Shown piece by piece: positions 19,591 through 28,179 of a stretch of 35,947 nt of DNA. The number at the start of each line of letters is the position of its first letter. Position 1 is the stretch's first letter. Origin of the DNA: an uncultured Lysobacter sp. (GTDB taxonomy: Bacteria; Pseudomonadota; Gammaproteobacteria; Xanthomonadales; Xanthomonadaceae). Both the position numbers and the translations under genes were made by a program. The notes below the pieces were generated by a model. It was not told the DNA's origin, made no database searches, and saw only the letters and a list, made by a program, of their open reading frames with translations. The stretch spans positions 1 to 35,947 of the forward strand of contig CAMLID010000029.1 of the NCBI GenBank assembly GCA_946480055.1. Reading direction: 5' to 3'.

Positions 19591-22464
19591 ATGCAGTCCA
19601 ATTTCGTTCCCGTGCCGGCGACATCGATCTCCAGTAGCCGTCCGTTTCGCAACATTATCGATGAGGGGCGATGGTCGTTCTGTCGCGCCATCTCGGGAAA
19701 CACGGCTCGATTGAGTTTGAAGGCATGCTTCTTAGTGATCCTTATGTGCGCTGTCAGCGCGCCGGCTCGCGCTCAAACAGCGAAGCAGCCTTGGGACGAG
19801 TACGACAAGCTGATCAACACCAAGGCTGCGATAGGTGCCATGGGCTCAGGTCTGCTCGGCGACACCGTCAATTACTACACCGGCGGCCTGTCGTTCTCGA
19901 GTACGGACGTATCGCTGCCGGGCAACTCGGCCTTGCCGGTGTCTCTGAGCCGAACCTTCAGCGTCAGCAACCGCAAAGGCTACCCGAGCAACGATCTGCC
20001 GATGGCCGATTGGGACCTGGATCTGCCGCGACTGACCGGGCGGCCGGCCAAGTGTTCGGCGACGACGCCCAGCGAGGCGCGCCCGCCTATCGTGCATTTG
20101 GCGGGTGGCGGGATCACGTTTCAACCGGAAGAGTATTGGCACGGAACGCAGTTGGTCATTCCCGCAGGCGGCGGTGGCGAGATGTTGCTGATCAACGCCT
20201 CGACTCCCAGGCCTACGACCGGTGGCCCCTACTACTGGGTGAGCGGACAAACACTGGTGTCGTGCTTGCCGAACCTCAAGAATAGCGCGGCGGAAGAAGG
20301 CTACCTGGCCATCACGGCCAGCGGCACGAGGTACTGGTTCGACACCGCCGCCAACTTCTACGAACCGGGACTGGAGAAAGCCAATGGCGACGCGTCCGCG
20401 ACGCTCAGCCGTGGGCGGCGCGTGATCTACGCCAGTCGCGTCGAAGACCGGTTCGGAAACTGGGTGACCTACACCTATGCCAACGCGTCGAACGAGCGAG
20501 CGCGTCTGACCCATATCGACTCCAGCGACGGCCGGCATATCACCCTGGCCTACAACCCGTCGGGGTTCGTCGAAGCCGTAAGCGACGGGTCGCAGATCTG
20601 GCAGTACCTGTACAACTACGCGACCTCGAAAGTGTCGCTGAGCGGGGTCGTTCTGCCGGACAGCAGCCGCTGGACGATGGATTTCGCCGCCTTCTCCGAC
20701 ACGTCGATCCGTTACCTGAAGGGAGCCCCGGGCGAACCCTGGCGCGATTGCTTCAGCCCCGGAGACATCGCCAACGAGGAAGATTTCGTCGGCACGATCA
20801 CGCATCCGTCCGGCGCGGTCGGCCAGTTCACCGTCGCGGCCCGCCGATTCGGTCGTTCGAACGTGCCTAGGGTCTGCATGGGTTACAAGACGCCCCCGCA
20901 CACCAATCCGTCGAACGAGTACGCCTACTACCCAGTGTCGTGGGATTCGTTCGCGCTTACCAAGAAGCGTTTGAGCGGGCCAGGTCTGCCCGCTTCGGAA
21001 TGGACGTACGAGTACCTCGGCAGCGGCGGTTTCGCCGCAGGGACGCCGGTATGCAGCAACGGCTTGTGCCAGGCCACGTGCCTGTCCGATAGCTGCGCCG
21101 GTCGCTCGCGCGTGGAGATCTTCGGGCCGGGCGGCGACTTCACCCGTTACACCTTCGGCACCAGCTACCGCTACGACGAAGGCAAGTTGTTGAAGACGGA
21201 GCGAGGCAGCGGTGCGGCGCAGATCCTGAGCACGCAGACAACGGCATACGAGCTTGCGCAATCGGGTCAGCCGTACCCGACGCCGCTAGGCATCGACCTG
21301 CAGCCGCGCGGGGATGGGTTCTCTGCGGCGTACTCACGCCCGACGATCAGCACGGTCATCAATCAGGACGCCACGACCTTCACTTCCGAAGTCCCCATTT
21401 GCGGTAGCGCCCGTTGCTTCGATGTTCACGCGCGGCCGACCATGGTGAACAAGCGCAGCTCGCTGGGCAATCCGGGCAAGACGGACGCCACCGCGTATCA
21501 CGACGACACCGCGCGTTGGGTGCTGGGTCAACTGCGGAGCGTCACTAACGCCGACACCGGTGAAGTGATCTCGCTGGCCAACTACGATCCCGCCAAAGTG
21601 CTGCCGATTCAGGTGTACAGCTTCGGAAAGCTGCAGCAGACCCTGACCTACAACGCCGACGGCACGGTCGCGACCGCGGCCGATGGGGCCGGCAACACCA
21701 CGACGCTGTCGAACTGGATGCGCGGGATTCCGCAGGCGATCCGCCATCCGGCCACGCCGGAATCGCCGTCCGGCGCCACCGAAACCGCCGTGGTCAGCAA
21801 TCAGGGCCTGATCACCTCGTCGGTAGACGAGAACGGCTTCAGCACCGGCTACCAGTACGACGCGATGGGCCGGTTGAGCCGGATCGTCTACCCGACCGGC
21901 GACACCCCTGCGTCGAACGACAAGGTGTTCTCGTTCGTGAAGGTGGACGCAGAGGAAATGGGGATACCCGCCGGTCACTGGCGCCAGACCATCACCCAGG
22001 GCAACCACCTCAAGAGCATCTTCTTCGATGCGCTGTGGCAGCCGGTGGTCGAACACGAGCATGACGTGACCAATACGAATCAAACCTACAGCGTCAAGCT
22101 CAACGGCTTCGACCATGAAGGTAGGCAGACCTATGCCTCCTATCCCCTCAATCCCTTTCAGGAAGGACAGTGGGGGCCATGGACCGGTATGCGCACCCAC
22201 TACGATGCACTGGGGCGCGTAATCAGGTCGGAACAGGACTCGGAGCAGGGCGTGCTCGTGACCACGACCGAATATCTGCCGGGCTTCCAGCGGCGCATCA
22301 CCAATCCGCGCGGCTTCCAGACCACGCAGCAGTTCCAGGTCTTCGATACGCCTTCATACGACGGTCTGATCAAGGCCGATGCGCCGCAAGGCGTGTCCAC
22401 CGTGATCATGCGCGATCGTTACGGCGCCCCCCTTGAGGTCACGCGTACTGGTCCGGACAGCTGA
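19591..22464 (+). CDS. RHS/YD-repeat protein, N-terminal half of a two-part RHS system
   Basis: A 957-residue exported protein. An N-terminal hydrophobic segment KACFLVILMCAVSA, with a cut near ARAQ, is a Sec signal, although it starts about 47 residues into the frame. A TTG at 19711 would give a signal of normal length, so the start is uncertain. The mature part opens with a conserved domain (GDTVNYYTGGLSFSSTDVSLPG) common at the start of large RHS proteins. YD-type repeats follow, such as YRYDEGKLLKTE, YNADGTVATAAD and YQYDAMGRLSRIVYP. There is no RHS core signature and no toxin tip; the protein stops shortly after RYGAPLEVTRTGPDS. The next RHS gene begins 94 bp later and supplies those parts. 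The two probably make one cage-like assembly. Confidence 0.88.
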   Translation: MQSNFVPVPATSISSSRPFRNIIDEGRWSFCRAISGNTARLSLKACFLVILMCAVSAPARAQTAKQPWDEYDKLINTKAAIGAMGSGLLGDTVNYYTGGLSFSSTDVSLPGNSALPVSLSRTFSVSNRKGYPSNDLPMADWDLDLPRLTGRPAKCSATTPSEARPPIVHLAGGGITFQPEEYWHGTQLVIPAGGGGEMLLINASTPRPTTGGPYYWVSGQTLVSCLPNLKNSAAEEGYLAITASGTRYWFDTAANFYEPGLEKANGDASATLSRGRRVIYASRVEDRFGNWVTYTYANASNERARLTHIDSSDGRHITLAYNPSGFVEAVSDGSQIWQYLYNYATSKVSLSGVVLPDSSRWTMDFAAFSDTSIRYLKGAPGEPWRDCFSPGDIANEEDFVGTITHPSGAVGQFTVAARRFGRSNVPRVCMGYKTPPHTNPSNEYAYYPVSWDSFALTKKRLSGPGLPASEWTYEYLGSGGFAAGTPVCSNGLCQATCLSDSCAGRSRVEIFGPGGDFTRYTFGTSYRYDEGKLLKTERGSGAAQILSTQTTAYELAQSGQPYPTPLGIDLQPRGDGFSAAYSRPTISTVINQDATTFTSEVPICGSARCFDVHARPTMVNKRSSLGNPGKTDATAYHDDTARWVLGQLRSVTNADTGEVISLANYDPAKVLPIQVYSFGKLQQTLTYNADGTVATAADGAGNTTTLSNWMRGIPQAIRHPATPESPSGATETAVVSNQGLITSSVDENGFSTGYQYDAMGRLSRIVYPTGDTPASNDKVFSFVKVDAEEMGIPAGHWRQTITQGNHLKSIFFDALWQPVVEHEHDVTNTNQTYSVKLNGFDHEGRQTYASYPLNPFQEGQWGPWTGMRTHYDALGRVIRSEQDSEQGVLVTTTEYLPGFQRRITNPRGFQTTQQFQVFDTPSYDGLIKADAPQGVSTVIMRDRYGAPLEVTRTGPDS

Positions 22465-22558
22465 GCAAAGAGCGAGGCGACGGCCGTCGGCTGCTGCCTT
22501 CCATCTTGCCCGCCACTCGTACCGTTCGCCCAGCGCCAAAGCCCTTAAGGATTCTCCG

Positions 22559-25500
22559 ATGTTCAGATCTTTCGTATGCCTGCTCCTGTGGGCCTGCTGC
22601 TTCGCGGCACAGGCCCAATCCTGGAGCATTCGGCTCAACTCTCCGAACAACGGCCAAACCTTCGATGCACCGGCCACCATCGGGCTGACAGCCGAAGCCG
22701 GCGGCGACGACAGGGTTCGCGTGACCTCGATCCGCCTGTATCGGAACGGGACACAGGTCGCGGGTAGTTCCGGTGGCGAAATCAGCCACACCCTGACCAA
22801 CGTTGCCGCCGGCACCTATCAGCTCTATGCCCAGGCGACGACGAACTTCGGCACGGGCAATTCAAGCATCGTGACGGTGACTGTGCTGGCTCCGGGTGGT
22901 CATCCGCCGACGGTATCGATGAATACGCCGACCGGGCCCTTCGTCGAGCCGGCGACCGTCGGCCTGTCGGCCAATGCCAGCGACAGCGACGGTACGATCG
23001 CGAACGTCGAGTTCTATTCAAACGGCGGCCTGATCGGCAGCGACGCCAGCGCGCCGTACCAGTTCAACTGGAGCAATGTCGCCACCGGCAGCTACAGCGT
23101 GACGGCCAAGGCGACCGACAACAACGGCATCGCCACTACGTCGACCCCGGTGAACGTCACCATCGGCCCGTCCAAGGTGATCGGCAACATCGACGACCTC
23201 TGGTACGACGCGACCAACGGCTATCGGCTCAGCGGCTGGGCCTGCTCGACCGCGCGCAACGAGTCGATCGAGGTCGATCTGTTCGCGGGCGGCGCCTACG
23301 GCACGGGCACCTTCGTCGGCCGATACACCGCCAATCAGGCCAGCGAACCGGACGTGGCGGCGGCCTGTCAGGCGCAGGGCACGCAGTACCGTTTTTTAAT
23401 TCCGTTGACGCCGGTCATTCGCCAAGCGCATTCGAACAAGAAGATCTACGTGCACGGCCTGTCCCCGGTGAATTCTGGGAACGATCTGCTGTCGAGCTCG
23501 GGCGTGCTGTCGTTCCCTGCGCTGTTGTCGGTCACGCGAAAGTACTTCTATGACGTCCATCGCCAGCTATGCCGGGTGGCCGAACCGGAAACCGGCTCGA
23601 CGGTCATGGCGTACAACAGCGCCGGCCAGTTGGAATGGTCGGCGTCGGGCCTTACCACCCTGCCTGGCACCGGCTGCGAGCATATGGCCGCCTATCAGTC
23701 CGGTCGCCGGGTCGATCGAACCTACGATGGACGTGGCCGATTGAAGGACCTGGTCTTCCCGGACGGTAACGGCAACCAGCATTGGGATTACACGCCCGAC
23801 AGCCTGCCCAGCCAGATCAGGACCTGGAACAACGAGGGCACGACCTACCTCGACAACACCTACAGCTATAACAGGCGTCGCCTTTTGATCAGCGAGTCGC
23901 TGTTGCGGCCGTACACGTGGACCCTAGGCTACAGCTACGACGGTAACGGAAATCTGGCGTCGCAGACCTATCCGACCGGTCTGCAGGTTGATTACGCTCC
24001 GAACGCTTTGGGCCAAGCGACCCAGGCCGGCAGCAACCAGGGCACCTACGCCTCGGGCGTGAGCTACTACCCCAACGGCGCGATCAAGCAGTTCACCTAC
24101 GGCAACGGCATCGTCCACACGATGACGCAGAACGCTCGTCAACTGCCGCAAGCCACTCAGGACGGGAACATCCTCGGGTTCACGAACGTCTACGACGCCA
24201 GCGGCAACACGACCCGGATCGACGACACCGTCCAAGGTCTGAACTACAACCGTTACCTTGAGTACGACTCTCTGGATCGCCTGGTCCGCGCCAGTTCGGC
24301 CACGTTCGGTGGCAGCCAGCACCGAATCGACTACGCCTACGACGGCCTGGACAATATCCGCGCCGTGACCCACCCCGGCGTGCGCGAACACACCTACCTG
24401 TACGACGCCAACAACCGCCTGACCAACGTCAAGAACAGCGTCGGCGCCACGGTGATGGGCTTGGACTACGACGTGCAGGGCAACCTGTCCAACAAGAATG
24501 GTCAGCTGTACGGTTTCGACTACGGCAACCGCCTCCGCTATGTGCCCGGCAAGGAGAACTATCGCTACGACGCACACGGTCGCCGCTCGGAAACCTTGAA
24601 GGACGACGGCTCCGCTCACGTCTTCCAGTACGGCCAGTCGGGGCAGTACTTGTTCAGTTCCAAGGTCAGCCCGGCCAGCGGCCAGACCACGCACGAGTAC
24701 GTCTACCTCGCCGGCAGCCTGATCGCCACCATCGACCACGACTGGCCGAGCAACGCCATCACCGCGACCCGCTACCAGCACACCGATGCCTTGGGCAGTC
24801 CGGTGGCGACGACCGACACCAACGGCGCATTGGTCGAGCGCACCCAGTACGAGCCCTACGGCAGCGCGATCAACAAGACGGTCGATGGGATCGGTTACAC
24901 CGGACACGTGATGGATGCGGCGACCGGGCTGACGTATATGCAGCAGCGGTATTACGATCCGACCTTAGGACGGTTCCTGAGTAACGATCCGGTGACGGCC
25001 AACTCCGGAAATGGTGGTAATTTCAATCGGTACTGGTATGCAAACAACAGCCCATACAGATTTACTGATCCTGATGGACGTTATGTGTGTGCGGATGGAA
25101 ATAATGGTGATTGCGACAACTTCGAAAAAGGACTCGGCAAGGTAAGGGAGGCTTCTAACAGTTCCAGATTGACCTCTAACGAAAAGGCGGTCTTAGGCGC
25201 GATCGTAAGTTTCTATGGGGAAAAAGGCGATGACAAGGTGCAAGTCTCATTCAGGGAAGAGGGGCTGGTCCAAGGAACAGCAGAACTGTCGAAAGACGGC
25301 ACTGCCAGAATAACCTTGGTAGCAGGTAAGCCGATTCTGGAGCATGGTCGTGACATTGTTCACGAGGGCTCCCATGGAAAAGATGATCAGGATCGCGGCC
25401 GCCCCATAGGCACACGAATCGAACGAAAGGAAACAGAAGTGAAGGCTTACGCAGCGCAAGCATATTTTCAGAAGGCGGAGAACTTCGCCACTTCCATGAT

Positions 25501-25612
25501 GGATGGCTGGACGCCACTGCGCGGTAAAAGTGACGAAAATATTGAGCGGCAAGCCGAAGGTTCTGTCAGGGCTGCTTGCGGGGCGGAAAAATCCGGGAGT
25601 TGCGGGCCATGA
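22559..25612 (+). CDS. RHS polymorphic toxin with Ig-like domains and HEXXH metallopeptidase-like C-terminal tip
   Basis: A 1017-residue protein. The Sec signal is 1-20 (cut after AQAQ), and AAGGA precedes the ATG. Two bacterial Ig-like domains (about 22-105 and 113-205) come first; the second has the Big_9 pattern VEFYSNGGLIGSD. YD repeats run from about 320 to 770 and end in the RHS core YTGHVMDAATGLTYMQQRYYDP...GRFLSNDP. The last ~175 residues differ in base composition and form the variable tip. It contains IVHEGSHGKD, an HEXXH zinc site (His935, Glu936, His939), with glutamates about 20 residues later (ERKETEVKAY) as possible third ligand. I infer a peptidase toxin. The stop overlaps the next gene by four bases (ATGA). 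Parts are duplicated at 28180-29003. Confidence 0.9.
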   Translation: MFRSFVCLLLWACCFAAQAQSWSIRLNSPNNGQTFDAPATIGLTAEAGGDDRVRVTSIRLYRNGTQVAGSSGGEISHTLTNVAAGTYQLYAQATTNFGTGNSSIVTVTVLAPGGHPPTVSMNTPTGPFVEPATVGLSANASDSDGTIANVEFYSNGGLIGSDASAPYQFNWSNVATGSYSVTAKATDNNGIATTSTPVNVTIGPSKVIGNIDDLWYDATNGYRLSGWACSTARNESIEVDLFAGGAYGTGTFVGRYTANQASEPDVAAACQAQGTQYRFLIPLTPVIRQAHSNKKIYVHGLSPVNSGNDLLSSSGVLSFPALLSVTRKYFYDVHRQLCRVAEPETGSTVMAYNSAGQLEWSASGLTTLPGTGCEHMAAYQSGRRVDRTYDGRGRLKDLVFPDGNGNQHWDYTPDSLPSQIRTWNNEGTTYLDNTYSYNRRRLLISESLLRPYTWTLGYSYDGNGNLASQTYPTGLQVDYAPNALGQATQAGSNQGTYASGVSYYPNGAIKQFTYGNGIVHTMTQNARQLPQATQDGNILGFTNVYDASGNTTRIDDTVQGLNYNRYLEYDSLDRLVRASSATFGGSQHRIDYAYDGLDNIRAVTHPGVREHTYLYDANNRLTNVKNSVGATVMGLDYDVQGNLSNKNGQLYGFDYGNRLRYVPGKENYRYDAHGRRSETLKDDGSAHVFQYGQSGQYLFSSKVSPASGQTTHEYVYLAGSLIATIDHDWPSNAITATRYQHTDALGSPVATTDTNGALVERTQYEPYGSAINKTVDGIGYTGHVMDAATGLTYMQQRYYDPTLGRFLSNDPVTANSGNGGNFNRYWYANNSPYRFTDPDGRYVCADGNNGDCDNFEKGLGKVREASNSSRLTSNEKAVLGAIVSFYGEKGDDKVQVSFREEGLVQGTAELSKDGTARITLVAGKPILEHGRDIVHEGSHGKDDQDRGRPIGTRIERKETEVKAYAAQAYFQKAENFATSMMDGWTPLRGKSDENIERQAEGSVRAACGAEKSGSCGP
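24137..24960 (+). repeat. 824-bp direct repeat, copy A (inside the full RHS gene)
   Basis: It encodes YD repeats and the RHS core. Copy B is at 28180-29003, at a constant offset of 4043 bp with no insertion or deletion. Identity is about 95% by eye. Differences are clustered, and a stretch from 24361 of about 140 bp is unchanged. Similarity ends abruptly at the YYDP codons where the toxin tips begin to diverge. Confidence 0.95.
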
Positions 25613-26100
25613 TTAAGGCAATGTGCGGAATAACTGCTTGGTTCTTCGTGGTGGTGACGCTCGGCTGTGCGAAATCTGAACTCCAGAGAGGCGCCGCATT
25701 GCCGCCTACATCCATCGAACTGAATAGGGTGCACTTCAAGGCAGGACATCCGATGCCTGGCGAATCGCTCGATAGTGCAGTGCTCGGGCCGCACGATAAG
25801 CAGATTTCTCTTCTCAAAGAGAACGTTGCCCTGCTAAGGAGTACTCCCGGGATTGGTGCTGAAGTGATCGGGTTTTCAGATGCAAATGAATGCTCCGGAG
25901 TGGAGTGTCGACATTTATCTTCACGCCGCGCCCAACTAGTGTATCGGTGGCTCGTGGATCAAGGTGTTCCAATGTCAAGGCTCAAAGTGGCAGAGCCTGG
26001 AGGCAGTGATTGGCCGGTTGACAATGGTGCCTCTGAACAATCCAGAGAAAGAAATCGGCGTGTGCAGCTTGAGTTCCTCCTTCTGGAGGACGATCGCTGA
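25609..26100 (+). CDS. OmpA-like lipoprotein 1, immunity candidate of the HEXXH RHS toxin
   Basis: A 163-residue protein. A lipoprotein signal (VVVTLGC, lipidated Cys near residue 20) is followed by an OmpA-C-like domain (about 40-160). The domain's hallmarks are visible: VHFKAGHP, EVIGFSD, LSSRRAQLVYRWLVDQGV and RNRRVQLEF. Unlike ordinary OmpA domains, a pair of cysteines sits in the loop after the Asp (DANECSGVEC). The ATG overlaps the toxin stop as ATGA, with GGGAG upstream, so it is made together with the toxin. This position is that of immunity genes. A periplasmic lipoprotein would fit a toxin acting in the periplasm. OmpA-like proteins are not a standard immunity family, so an accessory or anchor role remains possible. 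Confidence 0.8.
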   Translation: MIKAMCGITAWFFVVVTLGCAKSELQRGAALPPTSIELNRVHFKAGHPMPGESLDSAVLGPHDKQISLLKENVALLRSTPGIGAEVIGFSDANECSGVECRHLSSRRAQLVYRWLVDQGVPMSRLKVAEPGGSDWPVDNGASEQSRERNRRVQLEFLLLEDDR

Positions 26101-26137
26101 CTGCATTGAGCCGCGGCGCAATGCAAAGCGGAGAGTG

Positions 26138-26231
26138 TGATCAGGATCGCGGTCGCTCCTTCAATGCACGAGCCGAACGAAGATGGACGTTGCGAGCTGT
26201 AAGCGCGGGGCTGGCTGTTTGGAGAAGGGCC
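26138..26231 (+). pseudogene. In-frame remnant of an HEXXH-type RHS tip
   Basis: Bases 26138-26181 match 25384-25427 of the full toxin gene at 34 of 44 ungapped positions, starting with 15 identical bases, and in the same codon phase. The translation DQDRGRSFNARAER corresponds to DQDRGRPIGTRIER of the toxin, and weaker similarity continues for about 19 residues. The zinc motif itself is missing. It is a scrap of a displaced, diverged toxin end that lies directly after the first immunity candidate. Confidence 0.65.
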
Positions 26232-26816
26232 GTGACCAAAAGACGATTTATTGTCGCCCTAGTGTTCAGCAGCATGAGCATCTCTGTGCACGCTGCAGAA
26301 AGAATTATTAGAAGCGTCTGTTTGATAAAAGCATCGACAGAGATGACTGTGGATCTGAGAGTCACTTCAGGTAGGGATGCATGCGTTGGAAAGCGATGCT
26401 TCGCGTCGATCTACGAAGGCACGTTGATCGATGATGTCTCTCCTGGGCTTCGAAAGGGGCGCTCGATTGGATTCACAACATCTGCGTCGATACAGATTGG
26501 AGAGAAGTATCGACTGTTCGCGGACAAGATAGGTGCCGGCGAGCGGCAGATCGTGTTTTCCGGCGCGGGGTATGAAGTTACGTATGAAGTTCCTAAGTCC
26601 GTCATTTTTTACGTGCCCGTAGACGGAGCGTTCCTAATGTCCAACGGCTCTTACTATCGAACTGTATGGCCTGGCTGTGAGGGCGATGCGAGCGAATGTT
26701 CATATGTGCAGCGACTTGGCGAGCGTGAAGTTCTGAAGGCGGATGTTCTATCAACAGAGGCGGGGCGCGCCGACGAGTGTTCAGCAATCAAAGAGAAGCA
26801 AGGTGCCGACAATTAG
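26232..26816 (+). CDS. Hypothetical periplasmic protein within the toxin/immunity array
   Basis: I do not recognise this 194-residue protein. I chose the GTG at 26232 because GGAG lies seven bases upstream and the product then begins with a proper Sec signal (MTKRRFIVALVFSSMSISVHA, cut before AERI). The mature part looks all-beta, with five or more cysteines (SVCLIK, RDACVGKRC, WPGCEGDASEC) suggesting disulphides. An upstream extension of the frame is the toxin remnant, not part of this gene. It may be another immunity-type or effector-associated protein. Its codon use is AT-richer than that of genes outside the island. Confidence 0.65.
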   Translation: MTKRRFIVALVFSSMSISVHAAERIIRSVCLIKASTEMTVDLRVTSGRDACVGKRCFASIYEGTLIDDVSPGLRKGRSIGFTTSASIQIGEKYRLFADKIGAGERQIVFSGAGYEVTYEVPKSVIFYVPVDGAFLMSNGSYYRTVWPGCEGDASECSYVQRLGEREVLKADVLSTEAGRADECSAIKEKQGADN

Positions 26817-26863
26817 GGTGCTCTCTGCGCATCATGTCGGTTAGCAGCGGTAGGGAGTTGCAA

Positions 26864-27331
26864 ATGAGGAGCGTGTTTTTGATTCTGCTGCTGGTGCTCT
26901 TGTCTTCTTGCACGGCGAACCCAGTTAGGGTCGATCAATCAACACCCTTATTGCTCAGTGGGCCTGAAATGATATCCATACACTTCAAGCAGGGGCGTCC
27001 GGCGTGGGGTGATGAGCCTCTTATGTCCGTTATCGAAGATGGATATTCAGGGGATGCATTGAACCGCGATCTGTTGATCATTAAAAAGTACAAGCATCTT
27101 CGTTTTGAAGTTCTTGGGTTTGCTGATCGCGAGGAGTGTTCGGGTGCTCAATGCGAAGAGCTATCTTTGCGACGAGCCAGAAGTGTGTTTGGCTGGCTTG
27201 TTGCGCACGGTGTTTCGAAATCAGCGCTGGCGGAAGTGGCTGGACATGGCGCCGACATGCCGCTTGACGAAAGTGGAACTAAAGAAGGAAAGGCAGTCAA
27301 TCGGCGAGTGGAGATCAATATTGTTCCGTAG
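26864..27331 (+). CDS. OmpA-like lipoprotein 2 (paralogue of 25609-26100)
   Basis: A 155-residue lipoprotein. The signal ends in the lipobox LLSSC at about residue 16. The OmpA-like domain has the same landmarks as paralogue 1: IHFKQGRPAWGDEPL, EVLGFADREECSGAQC, ELSLRRARSVFGWLVAHGV, then GHGADMPLD and NRRVEINI. The two loop cysteines are kept. The ATG at 26864 has GGGAG upstream. No toxin gene directly precedes it, so it is an orphan of the array. It could protect against a toxin the cell no longer carries or one made by relatives. Confidence 0.82.
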   Translation: MRSVFLILLLVLLSSCTANPVRVDQSTPLLLSGPEMISIHFKQGRPAWGDEPLMSVIEDGYSGDALNRDLLIIKKYKHLRFEVLGFADREECSGAQCEELSLRRARSVFGWLVAHGVSKSALAEVAGHGADMPLDESGTKEGKAVNRRVEINIVP

Positions 27332-27353
27332 CATTTCTGGTCATGTAGAAGCT

Positions 27354-27899
27354 ATGGGCCATGGGAGCCTTTCGAGGCGTCTACTATCCATCGTGGCCAT
27401 TGGGCTCTGCATATTCTTAGCGAGTTGCTCAGGCGCGAAACGCCAAGTGGTAGCGCATGAGGTCGGCGCGAGTTCGGTGCTAACGTCTGCAGGATTCTTG
27501 GGCGTTAAATTTAAGTCCGGCCACCCCTCTGTTGGGGAGTCCTTTCTCGAAGCATCTGCGCCGCCTGAGAGAGACCAAGAGCAAGCTCTCGAGCTCGATG
27601 CTGGCGGGCTAAGGAAAGTTCCGGGAGTTCGCGTCGAGATTGTGGGATTTACTGACGATCGGGAATGCGTTGGGCAAGAATGCTACGAGCTATCGTTGCG
27701 TCGGGCGAAGATGGTCCATGATTGGTTCGTCAGTCGCGGCATTCCTCGACAAAGTCTGCAAGAGCCTCAAGGTCGTGGTGCCGAGGCGGCGATTTATGAC
27801 AATGCGACCGAAGAGGGTAGGCGACAGAATCGTCGTGTCGAGGTCAACATGTTGCCTTTCGAATTGCCGCGCCACGGCTATCCCGAAGGAGGTCGATGA
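27354..27899 (+). CDS. OmpA-like lipoprotein 3
   Basis: A 181-residue lipoprotein that starts 22 bp after paralogue 2. The lipobox is FLASC (Cys near residue 24). The domain reads VKFKSGHPSVGESFLEAS, EIVGFTDDRECVGQEC, ELSLRRAKMVHDWFVSRGI, ending RQNRRVEVNML. A longer frame reaches back to 27105, but that part only overlaps paralogue 2. The ribosome site before the ATG at 27354 is weak (GAAG), so coupling to the gene before is likely. Its stop overlaps the next ATG by four bases. Confidence 0.8.
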   Translation: MGHGSLSRRLLSIVAIGLCIFLASCSGAKRQVVAHEVGASSVLTSAGFLGVKFKSGHPSVGESFLEASAPPERDQEQALELDAGGLRKVPGVRVEIVGFTDDRECVGQECYELSLRRAKMVHDWFVSRGIPRQSLQEPQGRGAEAAIYDNATEEGRRQNRRVEVNMLPFELPRHGYPEGGR

Positions 27900-28179
27900 T
27901 TTCTCATCTCGCATCGTCGGGGATAGTCTCTTTGATTGCGTTTGCTCTCATCTGCTGTGGGTGTGCAATAGGGAGTCGAGATGCTGGGTCGAAATTGGTT
28001 GAATTGCCCGCCGATAGGCTTGGTTACTCAGTAAATTCCGCGGATTTCCGTGGCGTGTACTTCCAGTCTGGGCAGCCCAGCCTAAGTGAACCATAGCTCT
28101 CGGTCTTGTCCGGAAGAACTGAGGATGCGAGCGGTTCCTTAGAACACGACCTAAAACTGATTCCGGCTTTCCCTTCGGG
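27896..28179 (+). pseudogene. OmpA-like lipoprotein 4, broken at the RHS duplication junction
   Basis: The gene starts well: ATGA overlap with paralogue 3, a perfect AAGGAGGT ribosome site and a lipoprotein-type signal (ALICCGC). The domain begins VYFQSGQPSLSEP but meets a TAG at 28094. Reading through this stop continues to match the paralogues (LSVLSGR...LEHDLKLIPAFPSGV) up to about 28179, where the RHS copy begins. So one nonsense change and a recombination that removed the whole second half of the domain have inactivated it. A 66-residue secreted stub may still be made. Confidence 0.75.

Noticed and set aside
19591..25612. RHS proteins as type VI secretion effectors
   Set aside because: Both have Sec signal peptides, no PAAR domain is seen, and no VgrG, Hcp or EagR gene is present in the window.
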